DNA from: Rebecca billardiae RCC1528
Taxonomy: Eukaryota > Haptophyta
Length of the DNA: 64,000 bases
Direction of reading: 5' to 3'
NCBI GenBank assembly: GCA_965240325.2
Contig: OZ251223.1
Coordinates: 3,658,001-3,722,000 of the forward strand
Shown here in pieces: positions 1 to 10,567 of the stretch (position 1 is its first letter; each line of letters begins with the position of its first letter). The notes beneath the pieces are model-generated. The model had not been told where the DNA came from and did not search any database. It was given only the letters and a program-made list of their open reading frames with translations. A program made the translations under genes and the position numbers.

Positions 1-500
1 GCGCGCGCCGTCGACGCATCGCGAGGCGAGCGCGCTGCGGACACGCGGCTGTGGGTGCCTGGCGCGCGTCGACCTGCCGATGCCGGTCGCGCACTGCGCA
101 TCTCTGCTGAGCCGTGGCACGTTGGCGGGTGGTCAGCGGCGGGCAGCGGCAGCCATCCCGGGCGCGAAACGGCAAGGCCAAGCGAGCAGAGCGAACGGCC
201 GTCACTCTGTACTGCAAGCGCCACGCGCACTCCGTGCATCACTGATCACTGATGGCGCGCGATACATGCAGACAGCACGTCTGTCACGATGGACGAGTGT
301 GGCTGCCGCCAATGGGGTCCTACTCGCAGTACCGTACGGGCGGCAGCTGACGGCACTCCCGCTGCCACGGCGCGCCCACGCCGACCGACCTCCTCCTCGG
401 GACCGGCGTCGCGGTCACGGCGGCGTGCAATGGTGCATTGCTACCCCGTAGTATGCTCATTGGTGTGGAAGCACAGATCGCGCCCCGAGCGTCACGCGCG
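1..500. other. gene-free left edge
   Basis: GC-rich sequence with short overlapping open frames in several phases, none with a recognisable domain. It lies downstream of the stop of the minus-strand bestrophin-like gene and probably holds its 3' UTR. I see no RNA gene or repeat here. Confidence 0.5.
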
Positions 501-1901
501 TCACTCGGGATTCGAGTCGCGGCAGCGGGCCGGGCCGGCATCCGGGTCGACGGCGGCCGTGGGCACCGGGCGGGTGGCAAAGTCGGTCGGCGTGGCCATG
601 GTGCGCGCGCGCCTGCGCGCGTCGTGCGCCTCGTTCTGCATCACCGAGCCGTGCAGGATGTCGCAGTACTGCCACAGTGGCAGCGAGTCGAACGGCTGCT
701 CGATGCGCGAGCCGATGTCCTCGATCCCGAGCATGAAGAAGCTGAGCACGAGCGCGACCGGCGTCGTGCCCGCCGGCCCGACAATCGGGTAAAGGCACGC
801 GGGCAGCATGGTGCACCAGAGCAGCAGGAAGCGGGAGAGGTGGTGCGTGTACGGCGTGTAGATCGGCGTGCGCACGATCCGCTCGCACCCGCCCAGCACG
901 TGGCTCAGCGCGAGCAGCCGCTCGTCCAGCGTGGCGCACGTGATCCGGTCGACCACGCCGGAGTCACGCATGCGGCCAACGAGCGAGCCCAGCTCGTGCA
1001 GCACGTGCAGCGGCCGGCCGTTGGGCGGGCACTCGATGAGCTCGCGCACGAACTCCTCGCCCGCGTCCGCCTCGCCCAGCCCGTCCGCCCACAGCAGCCG
1101 CACCTCGTCCCTCAGCGCGCCGTCGATGTCCCTCCGCACCTCTGCGGCCGTGCGGCCCTCGTACACGATGTGCTGATTGCCGCCGTCGGGCGTCACCTGG
1201 TACTTGAGGGTGAGGGCGAAGGAGGAGAGCAGGCGGATGGCGCGCGCGCGCTCGCGGCGCAGCGCCGGCGTGTCTGGCGGGATCGACACGAGGAAGCGGC
1301 TCGACAGGTCGCGGCAGAGGTTGAGCTGCGCGCCCCACAGCTGGCGCGCCTCGACGTACCGGCCGTGGCACGACTGCATGCGGAAGGTGACGAGCAGGCC
1401 GAGCGCGAAGCCGGAGAGCGAGAAGGGCTCGGTGGGCAGCGTGACCATGTCCGGGTGGAGCAGCAGGTCCCAGCCCGGCTGCTCCACGTACTGCGCCTTC
1501 GGGTCCTGCCCGAACTTGACGTTGTGCCAGACGAGCGCCTGCGAGCACGCCGCGATCAGGACGAGGTCGGGCATCAGCAGCCGGCGGAGGGTCTGCGAGA
1601 CGAGCAGCCCGGGGCCCCAGAGGCTGAGGTGCCGCGAGGCGCGCTCGTGCACGGTCCACTCGCCGAAGCTGTAGTTCACGTCAATCGGCACGCCACGCCA
1701 GTAGCGGCCGATGACCCGGCTGAAGAAGGATTCGCCGTCCAGGCCGGCGCGGCCGATGAAGCGCGAGCCGTCCGCGTTCACCTTCGGGCGGCGCGCGAGA
1801 ACCACCTCGCGCGACACCTTCTGCGACAGCCCACGGTGCGCGACACCGCCGAGCGGCCGCCATGCCACCGCGCGCGCCGCCGACGAGCCCAGCAGGCGCA
1901 T
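501..1901 (-). CDS. bestrophin-like (VCCN/UPF0187) chloride channel
   Basis: Predicted 466-aa membrane protein of the bestrophin-like UPF0187 family. In plants this family includes the thylakoid voltage-dependent anion channel VCCN1; bacterial members are pentameric channels. The family hallmark lies at about residues 340-400: an RTPI..PYTHH stretch, a hydrophobic helix, then LGIEDIGSRIEQPFD, which matches the conserved IE.IG..IE.PF block. Other hydrophobic segments lie near residues 110-125 and 160-175. The frame is open upstream to a TTG at 1940, but the first ATG is at 1901. The N-terminus from there (MRLLGSSAARAVAWRPLGG) is rich in Arg, Ala and Ser and poor in acidic residues, so it looks like an organelle targeting peptide. 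Plastid or mitochondrial location is inferred. The gene appears to be a single exon, and its C-terminus has a Pro/Ala-rich tail of low confidence. Confidence 0.88.
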   Translation of the reverse strand: MRLLGSSAARAVAWRPLGGVAHRGLSQKVSREVVLARRPKVNADGSRFIGRAGLDGESFFSRVIGRYWRGVPIDVNYSFGEWTVHERASRHLSLWGPGLLVSQTLRRLLMPDLVLIAACSQALVWHNVKFGQDPKAQYVEQPGWDLLLHPDMVTLPTEPFSLSGFALGLLVTFRMQSCHGRYVEARQLWGAQLNLCRDLSSRFLVSIPPDTPALRRERARAIRLLSSFALTLKYQVTPDGGNQHIVYEGRTAAEVRRDIDGALRDEVRLLWADGLGEADAGEEFVRELIECPPNGRPLHVLHELGSLVGRMRDSGVVDRITCATLDERLLALSHVLGGCERIVRTPIYTPYTHHLSRFLLLWCTMLPACLYPIVGPAGTTPVALVLSFFMLGIEDIGSRIEQPFDSLPLWQYCDILHGSVMQNEAHDARRRARTMATPTDFATRPVPTAAVDPDAGPARCRDSNPE

Positions 1902-3034
1902 TCGTGAATGCGCGAGGCGCCGGCTTCTCCTGTCGCGCAATGGCGGCGGTCTAGGTCGCGGGAGGAATCGTCTGCTTGCCGATCAGCATCATCTTATTAG
2001 CTGGAGGCATCATCGACTGTCAAATCGTACAGTGTAGTCTGGACGAGGTGCATCAATAATCTAACCTTGGCTGACGACAACCGCCCGCCCGTTGCTGAGC
2101 CGCGTCTTGCCGTCTTGGGCCGTACGTAAACTGCGGGGGCCTGGCGGCCTTGTCCCCGTAGGGCTGGTTGAACGCAGCGCCGGCAGGCCCGTCGACTCTC
2201 GATGAAAGTGCGAAATAGACTGAGCCGTTCAGCGCTGGTAAGGAAGACTACCAGCAGTCACTGATCTGGTGAGCGGCGCCGCAGCGCCCGCCGACGCGCG
2301 CGGCGTAGCAGCGCATGCATCGATGCAGCTGTCGCTGCGCCCAGCCTCGGACACGACGTGGTACGAGCGGATCGCGTTGGTGTGACATCAGTTGTGTTGT
2401 GTGGCAGCTCGGCTCTTGCCAGTGGAGACGCCGCGGCGCGGGTGGCGACTCGGCTGCGCGTGTTGATGACGATTCAGTGCGCGTTGGGAGTATGAATCTG
2501 CCAGCGGGTGGCTTATGCCTATGATGGTATGAGCGTCTCATGCGTGTGCACTCAGTGTGCGGCGTCGCCCATGAGGCTGTTCGTGCACGTTGAGGTGCGC
2601 GCCGCGGCGCGCGCGCGGCGCGGCAGCTGGCACGCACCGCGGAAGGCCCACCCGGGTGTGCGGGCGCGCGGCCAGCCGCGCAGCGCACGACCTGAACGCA
2701 TCGATGCAGCTGTCGCGCCGCGCCCGGCCTCGGACACGGCATGGTAGCTTACGAGCGGCTCGTGTACAGTCAATCGGTGTGACACTGTTGTGCTGTGAGG
2801 CACAGCGCATCGGGCGCCGGCTCGGAGATCGGTTCATCGCCGCGCACGTGTGTGCGAGCCGTGCCGGCGGCGTCGTCGAGCCACGTCGGCTGAGCGCCAT
2901 TCGGCAGTCGCGCCGAACGAGTGCACCCCACGCCCTTGGTTTGGGAGTATATAAATTCCCCTTTATAATAACGGGCTCCGGGTGATCAGACTGGCGGCCG
3001 AAGCCTCCAGCCCTACCCTGGCCAGCCCCCAACC
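1902..3034. other. intergenic region with a diverged direct repeat
   Basis: No convincing gene. Segments near 2312-2420 and 2700-2812 are diverged direct copies: both start around GCATCGATGCAGCTGTCG, continue through GCCTCGGACACG, and both contain a TGTGACA block followed by GTTGTG..GTG. A short AT-rich patch (TATATAAATTCCCC) lies near 2948-2961. It could be a TATA-like element but has no gene directly downstream. Confidence 0.45.
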
Positions 3035-4142
3035 AAGGGAGTCAAGGGTGCCCGCGCCCCAGTGGCGCGCTCGGCGGATGTTGGGATACACCTTTTTGCC
3101 CGCGGCCCTGCGGCGGCGGCGGCGGTGGCGTGCTCCGCTGGCGGGGCGAGCGCACGGGGCACGGCGCTGCGGGCGCGGATGTGCCCGCGAAGCCGGCGCG
3201 TGCGGACGGGCTGTTGCGGGAGAGTATCAGGCGCCCTCCTGCGACGCGCGACTTGCGCCACGCCTCTTTCGCCTCGGCTCAGAGCAGCGCGCACGCACGC
3301 GCCGCCTCAAGGCCAGCCTTGCCGCGCCGCAGCCGACCGCGCGCGCGCCGTGCGCGGCGTGGTCGGGAAGGAACGGGCGCTGCTGCCGGGCGAGATGGCG
3401 ACATCATGGGCGCACGCCATGCCGCCCCGCGGCGCCGCGAAAGAGCACGAGAACGGATCCGCACAGCTGTTGACGAGTGCTGATTTCTTGCCGTGCCTGA
3501 AGCCAGACCTGAGCTCGAAGAAGATGATGAAAGAGCATCAGCGCGAGGAAAGCGTCGCACCCAGCACTTCTACATGACCACGCGGTGATGAACATTCATG
3601 TAAGAGTAGCCCGCGTGCCCGTCTGGCACTGTTCTGTGTCTCAATGATCGTCCCGACAACGGTCACGACCGCGAGGCAGTGCACACCATTTGTGACAAGT
3701 CGAAAAGGCGTGCAAACGGACCGACGACACTCTCGTCAAGGCGTGGCGGGGCGGCATGGCGTGCGCCTATGATGTCGCCATCTCGCCCGGCAGCAGCGCC
3801 CGTTCCTTCCCGACCACGCCGCGCACGGCGCGCGCGCGGTCGGCTGCGGCGCGGCAAGGCTGGCCTTGAGGCGGCGCGTGCGTGCGCGCTGCTCTGAGCC
3901 GAGGCGAAAGAGGCGTGGCGCAAGTCGCGCGTCGCAGGAGGGCGCCAGATGCTCTCCCGCAACAGCCCGTCCGCACGCGCCGGCTTCGCGGGCACATCCG
4001 CGCCCGCAGCGCCGTGCCCCGTGCGCTCGCCCCGCCAGCGGAGCACGCCACCGCCGCCGCCGCCGCAGGGCCGCGGGCAAAAAGGTGTATCCCAACATCC
4101 GCCGAGCGCGCCACTGGGGCGCGGGCACCCTTGACTCCCTTG
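3035..4142. repeat. large inverted repeat, ~396-bp arms, 315-bp spacer
   Basis: The left arm 3035-3430 is the reverse complement of the right arm 3746-4142, with only a few mismatches that I could find (for example GAGTATCAGG in the left arm against GAGCATCTGG in the right). The spacer 3431-3745 is not repeated. The arms contain long overlapping frames rich in Arg and Ala that mirror each other, but none resembles a protein family, so I do not call genes. It could be a foldback transposon, a MITE-like palindrome or a recent inverted duplication. No target-site duplication is obvious. Confidence 0.85.
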
Positions 4143-4341
4143 CCCCAACCAACCACCACCCTCACCCAACCTCAAACCACTGACCGATACACCAAGTGCC
4201 TGTCATAGAAAAATAAGCGTCAATAATCGCGGTTCGACCCTCATCATTTGTTCAGTGTAGCTGACTTCAACAGCTACTTTAGAATTCGTCTTAGGCATTA
4301 TAATCATTCGTAGTAAGCTGGTAGTGGCAGGTTCAGGTGCC

Positions 4342-6512
4342 ATGTCTGGCTGCGTGGGCTGCCTGCGTCTGCCGGGGGAGCAGCCGCTGGTCGAGGAGGG
4401 CCGCGTGCGCAGCGACAGCGCACGCATCGAGCAGCAGCAGCCGACGCAGCCTGGGCATTCGGCGCGCGGCTTGGGGTCCATCGACGTGACGGCTGCCATC
4501 TCCGCGGGCAAGGTGTACGCGTGGCGTGTCGTGAGCTCGCACGAGGTGGTGGCAGAGCACGGCAAGATCTTCCAGATCGAGAGGACGAAGGAGAAGGAGA
4601 CTGGTTCGAGCCTTGCGGACGCCTTCATCTTGGCGAGGGACCGCCTGACGGGGACGAACGACCCCTCCGACGAAGGCGCTGTCGACGACACGAAGTTGCG
4701 GAGCACCAAGACGGTCGGCGGCGGCCTGACCAAAGGCGAGGCACGAGAGCTCTTCGGCAAGTCGCACCCGGGTGCCGTGCTTGGCTGTTACGCCTTCATC
4801 TCTCACTCGTAAGCGCCGATGTCCCATGCGCGTCGCAAGCCATGCCTCGTCTCTCACCCGCACCCATCCCCTGTGCTGCTCGCCTCATGCGTGCGTCCTC
4901 ACGTGACATACATGCGTTGCGTCGTCGTCATCATCAGGTGGTCGGCGTCGCGGGCTCTGAAGACTCTCGCCATCAACTTTGCCTTCAATGGCACCGCTGC
5001 TCTCATAGCCGCACTGCTTGTGGCGCTGGTCGCCTTGGCGCTCATGTTGACATGGCGGGTGAAGCATGGTGCGATGCTCCCCCCACAGGCCTACCTCTTG
5101 GTCGCGGTGCCGCCACTCCTCGCGTACGTCTATGTCCTCCTACATGGGCAGAGGCTGCTACCATGGATCAGGCGCTTCGTCTTCCTCGAGTACGCCGGGC
5201 CCCTGCGCGCGCGATGCCTCGCGCGAGCCGCACGCGTGCAGATCGGTCGAGTAAACGATTTGCCTGCCTCCTCTCACGTCTGACTAGTGACTACTGACTT
5301 CTGTTTGCTGTCGCGCGCGCACACGTGCCTACCCGGGCCGATGCTGGCTATCGGTGTTGTTGCTGTGGCCCCACGCTGCCGCCCCGCCCCGCACTACAGC
5401 CGGCTCTGCGTGCACCAGGCCAACGATAGCCTCAAGCAGGCAGGTATTCAGACACTCGGCGACGTGGTTCTTGCGTCGCAAAACCTTCTCGTGCTGCTCT
5501 CCACTGACTACCTCGAGCGCTTGTGGTGAGTGCCGCACGAATGCGCGCTCGCGCGCGCGATGACGGATATGAGCACATGCCGCTAGTCCGCCAGCAGCCC
5601 GCCAGCAGGCGGTTCGCCCGTTCACGCGCGTTGAGCGCCGTGCCCCACAGGTGCATCTTTGAGCTCGCGACTTTCACCGCATCGCACGACGAGGACGCAA
5701 TCGTGGCTGTGCCGCTGTGGCTTCCGCCCATTCTGTTCGCGTTTTCGAGCGTCTTCGCTTCTTCTGGCATCGCATGGTACGTGTTCGGCCCCGTGACTCT
5801 CGCCTACGTCTCCTTGTGGTTGTGTTGGCTGGGGCCAGTGTGGGGTCAAGTCGCTGTCTGGACGACTGGATTTCTGATGCACGCAAGCTTGATATCGTAC
5901 GCGCTGCTCAAGAAGGTCTCGTACCATCTCGAGCTCGACGAGCGGCTCGCACACTTCTCGCTGGCTGATGCCAAGGTGACAGTGGAGTCAGACAGGGCGA
6001 TCGTCATGCACGAGATCACACAGCTGCATGGCTCCCCCGAAAACTTCGAAGACCTCGTGCGCAACAGGATGCGGCAGAAACTGCGCAAGGCTCTCGGGCC
6101 GCCTGGGCGCATGCTGTATTCTCATACAATGCTCATTGCCACGCCCATCGCGACCTGGGCACTCAAGGACGCCACCGCCGTCGAGGAACAGCAGGAATTG
6201 GAGATTGTGGGCTGCCGCGCCTCGGACGGGACCCCGTACGGACAGGTGGAGCGCACGCTGGCCGGCCTTTGGTTCTACGGCGCGATGGCCTTCATCTGCA
6301 TCCCCATTGCCTTCACTGTGTGCGGCTCTGTCGCAGAGCTCTTGCTGCGCAAGCACTACGAGGCGCCCAGCAAGCTGCGTTTCAGGGTGTGCTGGCTTTG
6401 CTGCGTGATGTCTTTTGCCATGACCTCTGGCTCCAGCTTCTTGCTCGTCTTATTGCTGCAACACCACGTCCTATTTCGAACTGGCCCATGTCACGCCGCA
6501 GCTGACAGATAA
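4342..6512 (+). CDS. multi-exon TIR-like membrane protein
   Basis: Reconstructed from four exons: 4342-4808, 4938-5189, 5400-5525, 5651-6512. All three introns are GT-AG (129, 210 and 125 bp) and together give a 568-aa protein. The junctions restore motifs that no single frame contains: FISHSW (residues 152-157, exon 1/2), VFLDRLCVHQ (around residue 240, exon 2/3) and ERLWCIFEL (around residue 282, exon 3/4). These are the beta-A, active-site-like and LWC.FE blocks of a TIR-like family that is expanded in microalgae. Two TM helices (about 166-196 and 205-226) interrupt the TIR-like fold between its first and second conserved blocks. About three more TM helices follow at 295-365 and two near the C-terminus. 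Residues 1-150 are soluble and unrecognised. The ATG at 4342 is the first in frame. Function is unknown; NADase or signalling activity would be speculation. Confidence 0.8.
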
Positions 6513-7865
6513 CGCCGCCGTCCTTGCGGTTGGGGGATCGGTCCAGATGGTGGCGCCCACTTTGCCGTCTGGCGTCTTTACTCTTTGGCAGTGGCTGGCC
6601 AGGGAGTGCGGCAGATCCGTGACCTCTGGACGGGGCATTGAGCGGCGGCGAGGTCGCCAAATCGCGTGACGTGGTCCGAGAGAAGGTTGTTGCTAGCCCT
6701 GATCATCTCGCTAGCTATGTCGGTCGATGATCGCCCCGCTGTTGACAGGCGCACACAAGCCAAACGTGTTCCGCAAGCTGCGGTTAGAGCCGACAGCCGT
6801 GTCGGGCGGTGTTAGACGGTCGGCGGTGCGACGGCGGTGACACTGCGACTACCGCGCAGTCCGAACCTTGCTCGTCAGACCTACGGCTTGCAGGCGGGTC
6901 AGGTGGAACACTACCAGGCATGCACCGTCGTAATGCATGCCAAAGAGGTCAGCAAGGCCGTGATAAGGGTGATGATCCTGGCCCCTACTTGCCCCATCCT
7001 TCCGTTCCCATGTGCAGCGTCACCGGCGCGCCGGTCGTACGGGGACGTGGACGTGGACGTGAGAGTGGTCATTTAGCCCCCCCCCCCCCCTGGCGTCCGG
7101 GAGGCCGTGACCAGTGTCGTCGCTGAGTCCGGGCGGCGTCGCCAAGCGGCGGCTGGAGGAGCGACGTTCAAATGCTCACGAAGCTGGCTCGCGGCGCTTG
7201 TGGCAGTGCCTAGCGTGCAAGAAGCTGCTACAAGTGGTGCCATAGCACTCAAGACCCGGCCGTCACGCATGGGGCTAGTCGTGTAGGCTAATCTGTGTTA
7301 TGGGCGACCAGAAAAGCACCTCGATCAGTGATCCGTGACTCTGGAAATGTCGTGCGGCACACACCGTTTGAAACGCGAGAGCGCGGCGCGTGCCTAACGT
7401 GACCTCTTTCAGGCGGCGTGCGGGGTCGGAAGTCCAGCGCGCGTGTACGTATACATTGTGCATACATACCCCCACCTCCCCGAGCCATCTCATCGCGCCC
7501 AGGCTCCCCACATGTCGAGTCGGCTGGCAGGAAGTGACCGCTCGGCACAAGCTCAAGCCCGCAAGTGGTTGCGCGCGCCAACCACAAGGGCGACGAGCGA
7601 GGAGAGACATCAGCGGGGTGCTTTGTCGACGTTCCCCTACGTCTTGGGGCCCGCCCCGCCCAACATGCCGCCACGGAACGCCCCGCAATCGACCGCTAGG
7701 ACGCTCGGCGAGCACGCACCCACCGCTTGCCACGGCAGCCGTCCCCGAGCCAGGGGTGTACAGTAGGGACGTTTGCACTCTCGGCACCGGGTCAGCTACT
7801 CAGCTTCGTAGGCCGGCTCATCACGCCGATCACTTGTGAAGCGCCGCCCGCGGCCGACGAGGAGA
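6513..7865. other. intergenic region
   Basis: No recognisable gene. It contains a run of 14 C at about 7077-7090, preceded by a small GGACGT repeat (GGGGACGTGGACGTGGACGT). Short frames here have no family resemblance. Confidence 0.5.
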
Positions 7866-9245
7866 ATGGACGAATGGTCGGACGAATGGTCGGACGACGA
7901 CGGCTCTGACACCCTTGGCTCTGAGCTCGACGACGCTGCCGACCCAAGAGTAATCGCCGAGCCGGCTCCGAACAACTCCCGCCGCGCCGGTCCCGCCATC
8001 ACGTGGAAGTCGATTGTTGTCGAGGAGCCACCGACCCGCGCGCCGCCAGCTCTGCCACCGCCACGCGAGCCCCTTCGGGTGGACCTCTCCGATCTGCTCG
8101 CGCGGGCTGAGGAGCTCCACGCAGACGCATCCATCCCGCACGCCGGCCCGCGCGGTGTCCCCCTGCGCGTGCATCGCTGCATCATCAGCCGCGACGAGGA
8201 GCTGATTGCGCGCGTCGATGCTGGCGATCAAGGCTGCACGACTCAGGAGGGCGCGGGGCCGGGGCTGCGCGTACGCGCTCTGTACGGCGGGGACGAGTCG
8301 GAATGGGAGGCTACGCGCGAGCACATGCTCAGCCTCGCACGCGCCCTCGGCGAGCCCAGCGCACACTCCGATGTCCAGCTCGCCTTGGACCCGGCAGCGG
8401 CCGAGGGACCGGACGGCGCCGCGCGGTACTACGCGCACAAGTGCGTGCTGGCGTGGCGCAGCGAGTGGTTCCGCGCCGCGATCGACCACGCCGCGCGCGC
8501 CGGCGCCGGCCTCCAGCCGCTGATCCAGCTGCCCGCCGAGTGCACGCGCGCGCTCACGCCGCCGCTGCTTGCCTACCTCTACGGCGCCGAGCACGAGGTC
8601 GAGCGCGAGGCGCTGCTCACGCCCGAGCTGGTCGTGCCGTGCGCGCGCGCGGCGAACGTGCTGCTGCTCGCCGAGCTCAAGCGCCACGCGGTGCAGCTCA
8701 TGCGGGCCTCGATCGACGACGCGAACGCGCCCTCGCTGCTGCAGGAGGCGAGCGTCCTCGCCGAGCCCTCGCTGCAGCGCGCGTGCGTCGAGCACATGGT
8801 CGCGCGGCTGGACGCGGTGAGCTCGGGCGAGTACTTCGGCGAGCTGCCGCAGAGCACGCGCGAGATGCTGGCCAAGCTGCGCCACGCGTCGAGGTGCAAC
8901 CCGCTCTGCCGCGGCGCGCGGCTGGGCGACGCGCGCGAGCTGCTCGCCATGCTGCGCGAGTCACTCGATGCGCAGCGCGCCGTGCACGAGCAGGCGGTGC
9001 AGCGGCAGCGCGAGGAGGTGCACGCAGCGAGCGCGCAGTGCGAGCAGATGAGCTCGAGCTGGTGGTCGTGGGCCGAGCCCCGGCACGACGCGCCCAAGGC
9101 GCGCTGGGAGCGCATCCGCGAGGTCGACGAGCGGATCGCCCGGCAGGGCGCGCAGATCGACGCGCTCCGCCACTTCATCCGCGCGCAGGAGGATGCCCTC
9201 GCAGACTACTCGCTCCACTCGACGCGACAGCCGTCTCATCACTGA
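7866..9245 (+). CDS. BTB/POZ domain protein
   Basis: Predicted 459-aa single-exon protein. A BTB/POZ fold lies at about residues 165-245: HSDVQLAL, then YYAHKCVLAWRSEWFRAAI, then LAYLYG, which is the usual pattern of the domain (strand, AHK..L..RS..F, YLY). A helical BACK-like region follows to about residue 330 (ANVLLLAELKRHAVQL). The C-terminus (about 350-440) is rich in Gln, Glu and Arg and probably coiled coil. BTB proteins dimerise and often act as adaptors for cullin-3 ubiquitin ligases; that role is inferred from the family. The N-terminus is acidic (EWSDEWSDDDGSD). The frame extends upstream to a GTG at 7836, but the first ATG is 7866. No kelch, MATH or ankyrin partner domain is visible. 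Confidence 0.82.
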   Translation: MDEWSDEWSDDDGSDTLGSELDDAADPRVIAEPAPNNSRRAGPAITWKSIVVEEPPTRAPPALPPPREPLRVDLSDLLARAEELHADASIPHAGPRGVPLRVHRCIISRDEELIARVDAGDQGCTTQEGAGPGLRVRALYGGDESEWEATREHMLSLARALGEPSAHSDVQLALDPAAAEGPDGAARYYAHKCVLAWRSEWFRAAIDHAARAGAGLQPLIQLPAECTRALTPPLLAYLYGAEHEVEREALLTPELVVPCARAANVLLLAELKRHAVQLMRASIDDANAPSLLQEASVLAEPSLQRACVEHMVARLDAVSSGEYFGELPQSTREMLAKLRHASRCNPLCRGARLGDARELLAMLRESLDAQRAVHEQAVQRQREEVHAASAQCEQMSSSWWSWAEPRHDAPKARWERIREVDERIARQGAQIDALRHFIRAQEDALADYSLHSTRQPSHH

Positions 9246-9589
9246 TTGTCAGATCAGCGGCGGGCGCCATGCCCATGACTACATAGTTTCCTAAGCTGCA
9301 TCTAGCGACGACATATCAGGCTTCAGCAGCGCAGCCGAATTGCGTAGTAATCATCAGCTTCACTAATCACTATGCTCGGGGTCACTCACACTATGACTGC
9401 TGCTGATCATGATGCTATTCAGAGTATTGATATATCGCGACGCCAATGGCAATGGCGGGCGCGGCCAATGCGACGGCATATCATCCGCAATGCGACGAGA
9501 GTGACACCACTGGGTAGCTAGCTAGCCTGCGCTCATCATGCTGACATGCAGCGCTGCCGCTGAGCTCGGTATAAGCTCGGATACCTTAC
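9246..9589. other. convergent intergenic spacer
   Basis: Spacer between the 3' ends of the BTB gene and the minus-strand TraB gene. It is less GC-rich than the flanking coding regions and holds no frame of interest. Confidence 0.5.
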
Positions 9590-10567
9590 TCATCCGTCAT
9601 CGGCAAAGTTCATCCAGGCGGGCTTGTCGCGGCTGAGCACATGCATGCCTCGCCTGCAGCACTCGTTGGCGATGCCGTCGAGGTGCGCGGCGCCGCAGAT
9701 CACGAGCACCGCACCACCCGTCACGCCCCCCTCGCCGGCATCCCGCTCCGCCTGCGCGCTGCTGACGCCCGGCACAGCTGCACATAGCTCCAAGACCGCC
9801 GCGGCCATGTGCGCATCGCGCTTGCGCACCGTCGCCTCGAACCATTCTGGTGCGTGGCGCCGCCTGGTCACGAGCACGTCTTCCAGCGTGAGCGTGCCCC
9901 AGCGCGCGAAGAAGCGCGCGCGCAGCTCCAGCTCGGTCCCAACGTACGCCAGCGCCTCCCGCCAGTGCAGCAGCCCCTTGGGCGCTTCAGCCGCGGCGCC
10001 CGGAGAGCGTTGGCCTGGGGGCATGTCGATGCAGCGCACCGGTACGCCGGCGCGTTCCGCGGCCTCGGCCGCTTCGGCCATCTCGCGCGAGTACAGCTTG
10101 CCGCGGTACAGCCACTTCAGCAGGTCGACAGGCAACACGACTTGCTCGGGTGAGGTGAGCGAGTGCTCCTCGCCGCCCGCTGCGTGTCGGCGCGCGCGCT
10201 CCTCATCAAACAGGACGGAGCGCAGCGTGGCAGCGCCGTCATGGCGGAGGGTGAAGGGGTCCATGTCGCGCACGGCCGCGTACGCGACCCGTATGCGTCG
10301 CAGTGTATCGACGTCTGTCTCCAGTGCGACAGCATCCCACTGGCGCGCCTCGACGGCGCGGCGGGCTTCGCGGGCGGAATCGTCTGACGTGTGCGCGACG
10401 CCGAGGACCGTCACCGTGGCGTCGCCTCGCGGGGAGGAGAGCGACAGGCATCGCTGCTCGGGTAGGCTAGGCTCTGGCAGCGGCCAAAGGAACACGAACC
10501 CGCTCGCCGCCGTCGCGGCGACCGACCCGGCGACGTTGCGGATGAGGCGGAAGTGCTGCGCCGCCAT
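9590..10567 (-). CDS. TraB family protein (TRABD-like)
   Basis: Predicted 325-aa protein of the TraB/PrgY/GumN superfamily. Seen in sequence: the opening VLGVAHTSDDSAREARRAV, which matches the GT/AHxS..S motif; an ALETDVDTLRRIR block, where the family usually has E.C..R; and the closing VICGAAHLDGIANECCRR, which matches the GxxH(L/V)xGI motif. The N-terminus holds a hydrophobic segment (about residues 15-32, AGSVAATAASGFVFLWPL) that could be a signal anchor or targeting peptide. Eukaryotic TRABD proteins are associated with the mitochondrial outer membrane or ER contacts, and a metal-dependent hydrolase role has been proposed for the superfamily. I chose the ATG at 10567; a GTG lies upstream in frame at 10603. 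The central part contains a Tyr/Arg-rich stretch that is not informative. Confidence 0.85.
   Translation of the reverse strand: MAAQHFRLIRNVAGSVAATAASGFVFLWPLPEPSLPEQRCLSLSSPRGDATVTVLGVAHTSDDSAREARRAVEARQWDAVALETDVDTLRRIRVAYAAVRDMDPFTLRHDGAATLRSVLFDEERARRHAAGGEEHSLTSPEQVVLPVDLLKWLYRGKLYSREMAEAAEAAERAGVPVRCIDMPPGQRSPGAAAEAPKGLLHWREALAYVGTELELRARFFARWGTLTLEDVLVTRRRHAPEWFEATVRKRDAHMAAAVLELCAAVPGVSSAQAERDAGEGGVTGGAVLVICGAAHLDGIANECCRRGMHVLSRDKPAWMNFADDG

Noticed and set aside
6470-6669. Open frame after the TIR-like protein stop (FELAHVTPQLTDNAAVLAVG)
   Set aside because: It reads well for a short stretch in another frame and could be an alternative last exon, but no donor-acceptor pair was convincing.
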